Below, piece after piece: positions 1-11,456 of a stretch of DNA of 64,000 nucleotides. The stretch is from Scolanthus callimorphus. Lineage: Eukaryota; Cnidaria; Anthozoa; Actiniaria; Edwardsiidae. Under the pieces are notes generated by a model, which was given only the letters and a program-made list of their open reading frames with translations, was not told where the DNA came from and made no database searches. Position numbers and translations under genes: made by a program. Every line of letters starts with the position of its first letter. Position 1 is the stretch's first letter. The stretch lies in the NCBI GenBank assembly GCA_033964015.1, contig CM066914.1, positions 6,377,831 to 6,441,830 on the forward strand. Reading direction: 5' to 3'.

Positions 1-165
1 CCAGGTGAAACATGTGGGGTGGAAACACTTGCAACTTTGAAGAATAAAAGGGGTCCCACCCCTGCATGTATCAGTATTGACATGTGGCAGGCATGGCTAG
101 GCATGGCCACTTATAATCTTCATTTTACAATCACATGAACGATATTCAAAAAGTTTATTACTTAC

Positions 166-3100
166 AGGAGAAAGCCTGGATGTATTCTTTGGTACAAAAT
201 TGGACTGGTGAATTGGCTTGGCCTTAATCCTTGCCTGCGAATAAACACAAAGAAATGTCTACTATTTAAAAGTTATTCCTCAAGCCCGAATGGACTATTG
301 ACTCAGAGGCCATGAGGTTGAGAGGAATAGTTGCGAGAGGAATAATTGCCGAATGGGCTACTGACTCAGAGGCCATGAGGTTGAGAGGAATAATTGCGAA
401 AGGAATAATTGCCAAATGGGCTATTGACTCAGAGGCCATGAGGTTGAGAGGAATAATTGCAAGAGGAATAATTGCCAAATGGGCTATTGACTCAGAGGCC
501 ATGAGGTTGAGAGGAATAACTGCAAGAGGAATAATTGCAGAATGGGCTATTGACTCAGAGGCCATGAGGTTGAGAGGAATAATTGCGAGAGGAATAATTG
601 CAGAATGGGCTATTGACTCAGAGGCCATGAGCCAAAAACATCTTCTGGTCTGGTCATTTCTAGCTTTCAAATCCGAAACTATTGCTACTAGTGGGCTATA
701 TTATAGCCTTCTAGTAGCTCAGCAAAGTGAGAACGTAGCATAGGCAATAGACCACTAGTGTGATTTACTAACATTATGATATTCTACAATGACAGGGCCA
801 GATTTTATTATGTCACACAACACTATTTTGGCATGGCAGCATTCTTTAAGACCAATACAGCAAGTGACAATGATTGTCCAAAGAGAAATTTTGAAAGTCT
901 GATAACAAACCACTTCCTTATCCATTAGGGGTCACACAATTCAATTAGGAAAATACTGTCACAGGCCGAATTGGTCTATTATGGTGAGGTGTCATCCTGT
1001 ACACCCCTATTTCTTTTTTCAGTCACATGTCAACTGTTCTATTGTCTATGTATTCATTATTTTATACCATAATAGGCTTGCCCTTGAATGTCTTGACTTC
1101 TTCTCTGAGGTATCTGTAGGCCTGTTGACAAGAAGAGAATTAGGTTAAAGAGTCAAATAGCATGGGCAAGCAAGTAAGTAAAATATGGACTTGAGGTACA
1201 TAACACTGTTCATGCTGTTCACAGAGCAGGGATGCTATTCAATCTACCATTAGCACAATTAGCATTAGAATGGCTACGCTGATAACAGTGAATAGCACTA
1301 TAGAAGCGTTAAAGCTTACCTTTTGTGCACTGTCTTCAGAATCAAATTGGATGTACCAGTAGTCATTGTTGACAAACTCACATCCAGTGGGCTTGGGGCA
1401 GCCCTCTCCTGAAAAGAGTTTTTCAACCTCCTGCAAAAAGGAGAATGCCAAATAATATAAGAGCTGAACCAAACATTGAATTGGATCATTAGAGATTGAC
1501 AGGTTAATTTGGCAAAACCCTGCATTTGCAGGATTTACAACAATTACTCTGTTAAAAACTAAGCTATTACCTCTAAAGGGGTACTTTCTGGTATTTCCCG
1601 CAGAACAACAATACATCTCTTAACATTGGCTCTCACTTTCTCACAAAGTGGATCAACTTGGAGGTGGGGTGATTCTGTAAATAAAAAAGATCTTATGAAA
1701 TAACTTGAAACTACATGATATGCTTTGCAAGCCAGTAATTTAAGGGGGGTTTGAACAGTCTAGGTAGATCTGAAACTCACCTCTCAACACCTGTTTCACA
1801 AGTTCCAGGTCTTTGGTAAGCTTTTTTACCTGAAACATAATCAGTCTCAGTATTACATCACTTTGGTTGGCATCCTGATCTTGTAGACAAAAGTGTCATT
1901 CAAAACTAACCTGATTGAAGTTTGCTACAGTCCAAATGGGGACATAGTTGTCTTTATCCATCTGGGACACTAATGATAACAAAGTCAAAACTATTAATCA
2001 GACTACCAATGAAAATACATAGAAAACTTTTTGAGGTGACAAATTTTCTTATGCCACCCCATGGCAATAATGTAAATGACAAAGAGCTCAACTTGAATGG
2101 CATCTTGATTTACTATAGGATGACAAAATGTTCTTTGACTGATCTAATTTTATCTTTTTTTCTAGTCAACCAGCAAAAAAAAAAAAACGCAGCCTGTAAA
2201 AGGCAGCTAAATATTATTGAAAAATGTGACCTTTATCATTGTGCCCACTCCTGAAGACTCACCTAAATATGTGTCCCTTGATAAATTTTCTCTGCAAAGT
2301 TAACATGAAATTAATGGGGATCACTCAATATACAGCATGGTTTTGGAATCCCAGATTTCATTTAAAGTTTTTGGCAGAATAGGAATATCATCTGTAAAGC
2401 CAGCACCAACATAATCTAGATTGAGAGTTTAGAAAAGGGGTGTGATTTTGGCAAAGATGATACCATCGCCATATTATCCCATGTACAGGTTATGATAAGT
2501 GCCATGCTATGAAAAATATCATGACAAAGCACTTATTTTTCTATGCAGCACCTCCTTGAAGAATAAGTTTCATGCATATGTATATCTTATGGTTAATGTT
2601 TCCAAATACAGGACACCTGTGGATACCAGCATCCTGCTGAAAGGGATACTCCTGATTGAATAAAGAATATTATTCCATTCCATTCTATTGCGTGATTCCA
2701 GAAAAAAATCCATAACTCGCCAGGGTGTGGTTCATACCTAAACCCTTACTGTGAGGGATAGGAGTATTTTTCTGGAATGATACATCAAAGGAGCCTTCTG
2801 TCCTACCTTGAGAAATAATACTCCAACTGATGCTGAAGTAATGTTTTGAGATCATCATGTGGCAGCTTATCAGGAGAAGAGATGTCCGGCATCACGTCTG
2901 TTACTATCCCAGGACTGCCATATGGGCCATAGCCATTGACAACCTCTGGACTATACTGTAGTGTGTCCTCTGGACTATACTGTAGTGATGTCTCGGGTTC
3001 AGAGCTTTTATCTAAGGTCATTAAACTGGAACATAAAAAATATAGAAAATTACCAAGCCTCCACATTTATATCCTCTCACACAGGGCAATAAGCTTTGCC

Positions 3101-6100
3101 TCTTTGTTATCATTTCTTCACAAAATGTAACATTTCCCTTTGAGTTATGTTATACATGCTTAATATTTTCACATTTTTATATTTTACACTCCAATTTGTG
3201 CATTTTGCATTTTCTATATGACAAACCACACCACTATCCAAGACTTTTTGGGGACCTAAGTCTTGTAACCCAAAATTATGTTACAGTAAATGAAATTTAA
3301 TAGCATTAGCACATTCATTTGATTGGAATGTTCCCTTTCCTAATAGAGGTTTTATGAGAAATTAGACCAAAAACTTTGCTGCTCATAATAAAGGGTTTAA
3401 AAAAATGTTTGCACAAACACTTTATTTTCAAAAGGAGTTCAATTTAATATCCCTAATCAAAGAAAAAAAATTGAAATAAATAAAAAAATCCCTAATCAAA
3501 GGAATTCTGGTAGATCTGTCCATCACTGAGCTTTAACTTGTCCTTACCTGAAACTGTCAAAAACTGCTGCATTTGGGTTTAGAGTTCCATTTGGGGAAAT
3601 AGCAGCAACCTAAAACAACGAACAAAATTAATTAATACACAATAATTTCATTGGTGGAATGGACACCCAAAACCGGAGGAGAAAGAATCACACAAGATAT
3701 GAAGCATTGTGATTGGATGGACAGTAAAAACATTTTAGTGCAGAGATAATTTCTTAAGTAACCTTTAAATCATGGGTAAAAGATGCAGAAAATCATTTTT
3801 TTAGTTGAATGGGTTATTACTGTACATTGAGTACCAGGTTTTATTTTAGTAGAATTTCGAAAACAAATTTTGTATATGTTTTGTTTTTTAAAAAAAAAAC
3901 ATCTGGTAAATCTGTTAGGTAAATTTTGTTGTATCCATGCAGTAAAACTATTTCTCAATGGAAAAGTGCAACAATTCCCACTCTATCATTTGAAAATGTT
4001 TACCTTCCCCTTTACTGGGAAATAATCAAATTCCTCTGCATATAAATGTTATTATAATAATGCTATGTGAAGAAGGACCATATTGAGCTCAGCATTACCA
4101 GGGGCAGATCTAAGGAGTTTCAAAAGTGGAGGCTGCCTGCCAAGGCAATAATGATTTAGAAAAAATACTGCCATATTATATAAAATAAATTTCCTGCAAA
4201 AGGCATAAAGAAGCAGCCAAATTAAATTGGCATAACTTGCACCATCATCAAAACAAGACATTATTTCCATTACTAACTTTAACACTTGCTGTCCATTACA
4301 ACAAAAATACATGTCTATTTTCAGGCAATATGGATTGATCCATTGTGGTACTGTAATAGGGCCTGGGGATATTTATGGCCTTCTAAAACCTCCCAGACTA
4401 GTAACTTTTAACCTCTACTAGCCAAAAGCCATAGCTTAATGATAAAAGTGGAGTGTTGAAACCATACATCTGAAGAGCATTTTTTCTGACAGTGATTTTG
4501 TGTATTTGGATTTCACTTTTGGTAAAAACCTTCCCTTCCTTTGCGCATGGGTTAATGACCAAATTTCCTGTGCTATTAACTTGGTTTTTAAGAGGAGTGT
4601 TAAAATTGGAAAGTGACTAGCCACAGGGTACTTTTAATAACTGGAGAGGTCTAGGAGACATGTATAACAATTTGAATCAACTTTGCAGGTATTTTACTTT
4701 AGTGAATTAATCAGAAGTTATGTTCCTGCACTTTTCCCCTACAAATAAGCAGCCTCTTAGAGAGGGAGTGTAACTATATATTGAGAAAATAAATAGCAAA
4801 TAATAATACATTCTCATCAGATGTCGTATTACCATCAAAATCAGGCATTTTGTAAAAAAAAGTTATCACTAAGTTTTACCAATACGTTTTACACAAATGT
4901 AATATTAAAGGATAGTTAAATTCAAAACAGAAAGATGCATTGTATTTCAATATTCAAAGTGTAACATACAGTATGTAATTTCATCTTTATGAATGAATAA
5001 AGACTATTATTATTAGAATTATTATTATCTTTCAAAATTATAGAAAATCCTTCTAGTTTAACACTTAGTTAAGTTACTCTGCCTTCTAAAGCAAAAATTG
5101 AATCAATCATAAAACTACAGCCTGTCGGCCTTATGTCCCTCCTGGGACGAAGAGGAGTATTAAGTAATAAGTCTACAGCCTCTTGATCTTGAGCCAAATG
5201 TATCTTTGCACCTGTTTCAAGGGCTGTTAAAATGGATTTACCAAGTTAAAAACATCCTAGTAGCGATATAGAAATAGAACTATCACAATGATAACCACTA
5301 AAAGATAATTAGAACTTGCTATAATGACAGATAAATTTGCATGACTCAAATGAGGAGGAAAGCCTGCATTATCAAGCAAAAACTTAAAAACAAATCCTTG
5401 ACCTCTGATCCTTTTATTAAAAAATATCATAAGGAATACATTTTACTCCCAACTCATAGAAAACAGTTAAACAGCTCTAGTTTTGACGTTGCTAGGAATA
5501 TAAAAGTTATTATAAACAAAACGTAAAAAGATTGAGAAGATAGCTAAACATTCTTTACTTCAAATGGAACTGTATAAAATGGAAATTAAATATTCTTAAA
5601 GCCTTTTACTAAATGCTATTGCAGACAGAAAACTAAGAAGTAAACATAGCTTGCAGCACCCAGCTAGAGATTATTTTCTCGAGCAGAGAGGTTGATGTGT
5701 TATTACTGAAAGAATGATAAAAGGTCTTTATATCATCCTTATTAGCCTAAACTTGAGAATTCAAATAAATTGAGACATCCAAATTAAATATTTCATGGAT
5801 CTCTAAATTTCTTACCTTCCCCACCAAATATGTGGGGAAATTCCACTTCAGAAAATACAGGAATGCTTTAGCCATCACTTTGGCAATTAGAAATGCATGA
5901 ATCCAAGGAATGAGAGGTTGTATTAATTTCCTAAACACAATGAAGTCTAATAGGATGGATTTTTAATTCACTAAAATAGCTATTGTTTTCTACCAGAAGG
6001 TAAAACAGTTGATAGATAAAAGGGTAAAACATAGATCCTGTTAGAATGAAATGCCTTTTTCTACAGTATGTAATACATTTTTCTGACAATTTTTCTATTT

Positions 6101-9100
6101 TCAAATGAATAATAATAACTCTATAAAAGGGCCCCTTTATAAAATCTAGAAATCCTTATCATTTTCAAAGAACTCCTGCAAATCATAGTATTCAATTCAT
6201 CTGTTTTCAGTCTCCTTTTATGCTTTCTTTCCTTCCTCTTAAAGGGACACTGTCACGGTTGTTTCAACAAAATATTATAAGATAAGACCAGTGATCTACA
6301 GAAACAACTCAGAATCCTATGTGTACTGTAGGCATTCTTACGTAAGATTTAATAGCTTTCGCTATCAAATTTCCAAGTTTTAAACTGTTCAACCTGATAC
6401 GAAATTAAAAATGTCATTTCACAATCCAATTCCATCCGCTCGCTAGCACACAGAAATACTCCAAATTTGTACTCATCTTGTAGCTGAAGGGTTATTTAAC
6501 AAACCTACGTAGACAATTATTTTGTTCAATTCTTGTGTATCTGACTGCATTTAAGGTACCTAAATTAACCCTAAAATCGAGTAAAATGGTGACAGTGCCC
6601 CTTTAAATGCTCTTTTATGTCTTATGATTTCACTTATGGCCAGCAATGTCAGAAATCATTTTAAAGTTCATATCACCCTTGTAGACCAACGTCCTCACAT
6701 AAAATTCAAAATTTTTCCTCGCATAACCTGCATAAGACCTTGTTTTCTTTGCTTAAATGACAGAATGACATGGCTTTCAGATTGTCAGTCATTTAAAATT
6801 AATTCAATATCGCTTGTCAATAATTTTTAATAAATGCATTCTTAAATGATCATGCCAGAGATCACAGTAACATTGTTGTTTCAAAATAATTTTTGATATT
6901 TAAATTTTTGTGATTACTGTTAATTTTATAATGAGTACATTTTGTTGAGATATGTTAATTTCCTTCGAAATGTCTTCGGAATGTACTTGGGACGTCTCAG
7001 GGGTTGTTGTAAATGCTGTCGGCTTATGTTGAAAATTTACTACCAGAATCAAAAGTACCTCACCTAAAATTTAACATAAAATTTAAACATAAAAGTTGGC
7101 AGATCTACCGTTATTATGAAACCCAGGGAATTTGCAGTAAACTGAACATAATAAATGTGTTAATAATCCAAGCAAGGTAATTGTGAGTACTAGACTATTA
7201 CACCAAGTCTTTGAATCATCAAAAACAGTGTCCATTATCAGATATTAGGCTTAGGCGTTTTTTCCTGACCTGGCGTCATGTAATTTGCATAAAAATATTA
7301 AGAGCCATATCTCTTGAACAGATAATGATATCAAACTAAAATAAATTACAGTCATATTTTATCCAAGCTCAGCTTCTTGCCATTATGTTGTCATGCTAAG
7401 GATCATAGTGTTAAGTTTGAAGCAATCCAAGTTACCAGACTTGCCAATAAGATGCTTTGAAGCAAGCAATTTCTTTGGGATGTTTTCCCAAAACAGTCCA
7501 TGACTAGAAATGTGTATCATGTGTTATCAACACCTCGCTGTGCTCTTTAAATTGCTCCTGGTTTCATTGAAAACCTACAAGAATGCACACGTTAACTAAA
7601 ATATGTTGAGGGGGATGGTTTATAGAGGCCTGATTTCCAGAAGGGGCAAAACTTAAATAAAAATTTCTTTTGATTTTTTATCAGAAGTGAACCCGACAAA
7701 TGAGGATCAGCAAGGCAAAAGGAACCCCTAGTGCTTCCCTTGCATGGAAATATTTATATAGTTGATTGCGTTACAATGTGACCAAAGCTCTGACTAAATA
7801 AAATGCAAGTCCATGCACTAGCTGACTTGCACACAGTTTGGTCACTATCTTGCACTGATTTGCATAGAGTTGAGACAGCTAGCACTCCATCTGTGCAGGT
7901 GAGCAAACTAGCTTGTCAAGCAAACTCTTATGTGTTTTACTATGTTTCCAAGACAACACACACCTTCTTTAACACTTTTGGAGCCTGACGTGTGGCTTGG
8001 CAACTTCTCACATGCTTTATTGATTGAAGGTAGTTTGTGCTGCCACAGATTTTTTTAAAACTATTTTCTTGAGTTTGCCCTGAGAGCAATTCTGGTTCAT
8101 TTAGGAGGCTTACCCATTACATTACTAGGGTAAGACAACCTTGCATTTTAGTTGCACTAATTCCTGCAGATGACTAGCTTAATCCCACAGCTCAAGGGTG
8201 CCACAGGGGAGGGAGGATAAAATATCTATGGTGTTGGTGGGGAGGGTAAAATAAATTAGAAACATAGGGGGTGGGGGGAGGTTAAGATACATAGGAAGAT
8301 GTAATATTGGGTCACAGTTATCCTGTTGCCCGTGGTTGAGTTTACAGAATATGAGTGAGCGAGTGAGCTATGAACGAGTGACAGTGTGGGCCCTTCCAAT
8401 ATCCTCATTGTGAATGAATGAATGAATGACCCATTTAATTATACCTCTCGCAGTGCATGTATGACACTGAATTACAGGTAAAGGTCAGAATTACATGACT
8501 AATGACTAACGTCATCAATGAGGATAGTGTTGTTAAGTCCCCATAAATCACAACTTGCATCTCCTTGTATTTTGTCTGACCAAAATGCTTGAGGCTGTTT
8601 GCAATTTGGCAGTAAAACAATTTCCTTCTGGTTAATTTTAATCTGTGGTGCTATCAATAAATAAAGGAAAGGTTTGATTCAAGTAACTGGGGTCTCATTT
8701 GCATATCTATACAATATATTGTATAACACTACATTGAGTGTTTCTCTCTTTACAAACTACAATTAGCTCTGTATTATTACTCTTAATTGCTCTGTAGAAA
8801 TTTAAAGATTTTATAGTCCAACAACTATATGATCAAACACATTCAAATTAACATTCACCCTTTCTATTATTGTCATTTGTATGAAGGGCACAAAACATTC
8901 AGGCACAGCCATGCAAACATTACAGATCTGCAGCTGAAATATCAAAGTTTAGCTTCACATAGACAGGGAATATATATATTTACAGTTAGATACAATCAAA
9001 TGCATGCTGATGTATTTCAAACTGAACCCTTATCCACCACCACAAAGTAAAAATGGCAGCAAAGCTGGAAACATTGTTTTATCAGTGTAGGAAGAAAACT

Positions 9101-10651
9101 ACTCAGCCAAGCTCATTTAGACTTAAATTGTTGCTCTTTCTTAAACTGAATTTTACTTAAACTGAATTTTACTACAATCAAATTCCAGTAATAGCTGGTC
9201 CACCAAACATTCCAAAGGTCAAATGCCTATTAATTGATCAAAACTATAATGAATGCCTTTTATAGGCTATTCCTATAAGATATAAATACATGTAATACCT
9301 TTTAAACTCAAAAGGACAGAGAAAAACATTTAAAAGATATTAATATTGAAAGGAGTATGTTTCTGTTACTGATGGGTAGTTTCTGAGATTAGAAATGTGA
9401 GGTATAAATAGGAAACGGTTTGTATAGTAACAACATTGAACACTGGTGTGTTGTAGACATAAGGGGGTGTATACAGTCCTGAGATAAAATGTAAACAAAC
9501 ACCTAAGCAACAATATTCTTTCTTTTATAATATATGTTCCTTGATCGAACCACTTTTAAAGGGAAAATATGTTAACTTCTTTAAATTATCTCCACAAGGG
9601 TTAACACAAACAGTAAACAAACCATTTTAAGTGGAATGTTATATTCTTGGGACGGGTTTTTCCTGATTGCCAAACCGGGAAATAAACCCTGGAAACAATT
9701 CATTTAGAAGCAACTGAGATAGGAAACAAAAATTTACCGGACTGATTTTATAGTTAATATTTCAAAAGCCTTGTTTATGAAAAAACGTTTCAGAATTTGA
9801 AAATGTTAGACTTGTCTATAACTTTTTGAATCAACAATATTGTGTTCTTTGATTATATATCTGCCATTTTCAGTTCTAGTTTTCTGTATTACCTCAGCAG
9901 GTTGTGGTTTATATTTTGTAGGAGAGGCCCAACCATTGACATTTCAAAATTTACGTTTACCAATATTTGTTAGCAATGAAAATGTTCATAGGAACAGAGG
10001 TCAAAATCGTTCAAATTTTAAGCTACTGCTTCACCCCCAAAATTAATAATTCACCTTAAGCGATAAAAATCCTTCTGATTTTATTTTTTACCTTCGTGAA
10101 TGTAAACAAATCGCAGTCGCGAATTCACAAATTTCGACGTCGAAGCTCAATATTTTCGCCACACTTCTCAGAGTTCGCTTGATTAGACAAAACATTTCGA
10201 TTGTATATATTCCCTGCCCCCGAGGTCGGAGAGACAGTGACTTGGCACATTCAGTACTGGAAATGCCACATGATCGATTTCAAAAACATCGTATATCCGA
10301 GGGAAAATTTCGGGAGGCACTCGATGATTTATTTCTCGCGGCGACAACCAGAAACGTCAACATAGTTCACAAGTTCTTCTGTAGAGGATTTGCCAGTCAG
10401 GCCGATATTCGTACTCTTAAACTCAATAATGAGCCTGAAACACGGCTCAGTAATTAACCTCAGTGTTGATCAAAGTATATTGCTTGCTGGGAAAGGACTG
10501 AAGTCCATAAAAGTGAATTTAAGCGTGTGGTATCGCGGTAAAGACGAGGCATCTCTGCCCACCCTCCCCCAACAAGTTGACCTACCTGTTTGGCTCCTGA
10601 TGAAGTGGAAGTTGGAATTTCACCAGTTGTAGTCGCAATTTCAGAACTCAT
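166..10651 (-). CDS. LARP4: La-related protein 4 (LARP4/4B-like), N-terminal part; continues beyond left edge
   Basis: Cytoplasmic RNA-binding protein family that binds poly(A) and poly(A)-binding protein and stabilises mRNA. Exons read on the minus strand in coding order: 10586-10651, 3548-3609, 2807-3025, 2263-2291, 1911-1969, 1781-1829, 1571-1674, 1320-1430, 1068-1121, 166-234. All have GT/AG borders and compatible phases, giving 274 residues. The ATG at 10651 opens a 22-residue Ser/Thr-rich exon. Exon 2 carries a PAM2 motif, LNPNAAVF, at about residues 32-39. The La motif (about 103-175) shows [31 protein letters not shown] and [11 protein letters not shown]. The RRM-like part (about 178-255) shows [30 protein letters not shown] and [20 protein letters not shown]. 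The rest of the protein lies off the left edge. LARP4 and LARP4B cannot be told apart; the family call is very secure. Confidence 0.93.
290..632. repeat. 63-bp minisatellite, about 5.4 copies, open in both directions
   Basis: Tandem units of 63 bp recur near 292, 355, 418, 481, 544 and 607, each containing CTATTGACTCAGAGGCCATG. Every unit also holds an internal duplication of AGAGGAATAATTGC. Because 63 is a multiple of three the array stays open on both strands, as [25 protein letters not shown] repeats on plus and [16 protein letters not shown] repeats on minus. It lies in a LARP4 intron between exons 166-234 and 1068-1121. Confidence 0.95.
1231..1302. repeat. Short dispersed repeat, copy 1 (second copy at 43.5 kb)
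   Basis: A roughly 75-bp segment bounded by GCTATTCA and TGAATAGC, with the core TTAGCATTAGAATG. A diverged copy in the same orientation lies at 43486-43557 in a WDR76 intron. The inverted ends suggest a very short MITE; its class is unknown. Confidence 0.6.
2692..2783. mobile_element. Short MITE of the 'TTCCAGAAAATCCATA' family
   Basis: About 92 bp. The left end GTGATTCCAGAAAAAAATCC and right end TTTTTCTGGAATGATAC are inverted repeats. The same ends occur at 12641-12741, 13217-13412 and 42608-42815. This copy lies in the LARP4 intron between exons 2263-2291 and 2807-3025. No coding capacity. Confidence 0.65.
3610..10585 (-). other. Long AT-rich first intron of LARP4
   Basis: A 7-kb intron between the start exon and the PAM2 exon. 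It holds a TTAA-flanked MITE (6239-6606), a GAAT microsatellite near 8410-8428, G-rich purine tracts near 8210-8280, an 18-bp palindrome at 8709-8726 and short T/A-rich simple sequence. I saw no exon-like open segment with splice sites and family similarity in it, on either strand. Confidence 0.7.
6239..6606. mobile_element. TTAA-flanked MITE (piggyBac-like target site)
   Basis: TTAA occurs at 6239-6242 and 6603-6606. Between them the element begins AGGGACACTGTCAC and ends GTGACAGTGCCCCT, inverted repeats matching at 13 of 14 positions. The 360-bp interior has no significant ORF. TTAA target duplications are typical of piggyBac-type transposition, so this is probably a non-autonomous relative. 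It lies in LARP4 intron 1. Confidence 0.85.
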
Positions 10652-11456
10652 GCGGAATTGAACTTCTGAAAATGCCTGCTTTCCTTTCTGTCTTGACTCA
10701 CAGGATTACAAGTTAAGGTTCTTCACACAAGCTTGGATAAATTCACTTCTTTTGGCAACGAAACAGAAAACAGTCGTCTATCGCAGTTTCTGGTATCTCG
10801 ATTCAGTTCAGGGCTTGTCTTTGGGCGAATTCTTTGAAAAACTCCCTTAAAATTCCAAATAGAGTCCAATCCCGAGGAGCCAAATGATGCAGGATTAGCG
10901 CAGATGTGATAGCTTAAGTTTCCTAAGAGATTTTCCCTTTGGAAACAGCCCAAATTTCCTACCAACCAACACACGTGGCGACCAGAGGAAATGTGCTCTG
11001 TGTAGCTCTCTACTAGACTGACACACCAGGCTATCAGCCAAAAGTTTCTCCTTTTGACAGCTATAGGAAATACACAGAAACTCCTTCCAGCAACTATTGG
11101 TATCCCACGGCTTGTCTTAATACTGTTGATGTGCTTCCAGGCGAGAGGAAGCAAAATAAAAGTTCAGTAATTCAGAGACTTCCCAAGTGCAGCCGACAGC
11201 GGCAAACAACTCTCCCTCGACTTGCAATCTCTCCCTCCCTACGCATGTCAATTTCCTCGATATAACACGCCCTCTGATTGGTTCTTGTGGTGCAATAAAA
11301 GTATGATCCAATCAACACTCTCGTTACAAATGTACGTTACTTATTTATTTTTAGACCGACGATCAAATATCGACTTGATCGATTGATCATCGACCTGTCC
11401 GGGAAAGTAATCGCATGTTTTGATTGGTCGATTTTTGTTCGAATATTTTGGCAAAG
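10652..11456. promoter_or_regulatory. Divergent promoter region between LARP4 and ACAD11
   Basis: The two start codons face away from each other across 805 bp. Inverted CCAAT boxes (ATTGG) lie at 11277-11281 and 11423-11427. The ACAD11 start codon sits inside AAGATGGCGG, which matches the core of the metazoan YY1 site. No convincing TATA box is seen near either ATG. The LARP4 5' UTR probably occupies part of the left half; transcription starts are not visible from sequence alone. Confidence 0.6.

Noticed and set aside
266..743. Repeat protein encoded on either strand
   Set aside because: Both open frames come from a 63-bp tandem repeat in a LARP4 intron. There is no start context or similarity.
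10723..11154. 143-codon minus-strand ORF as a separate gene
   Set aside because: It overlaps the probable LARP4 5' UTR/promoter and resembles no known protein.
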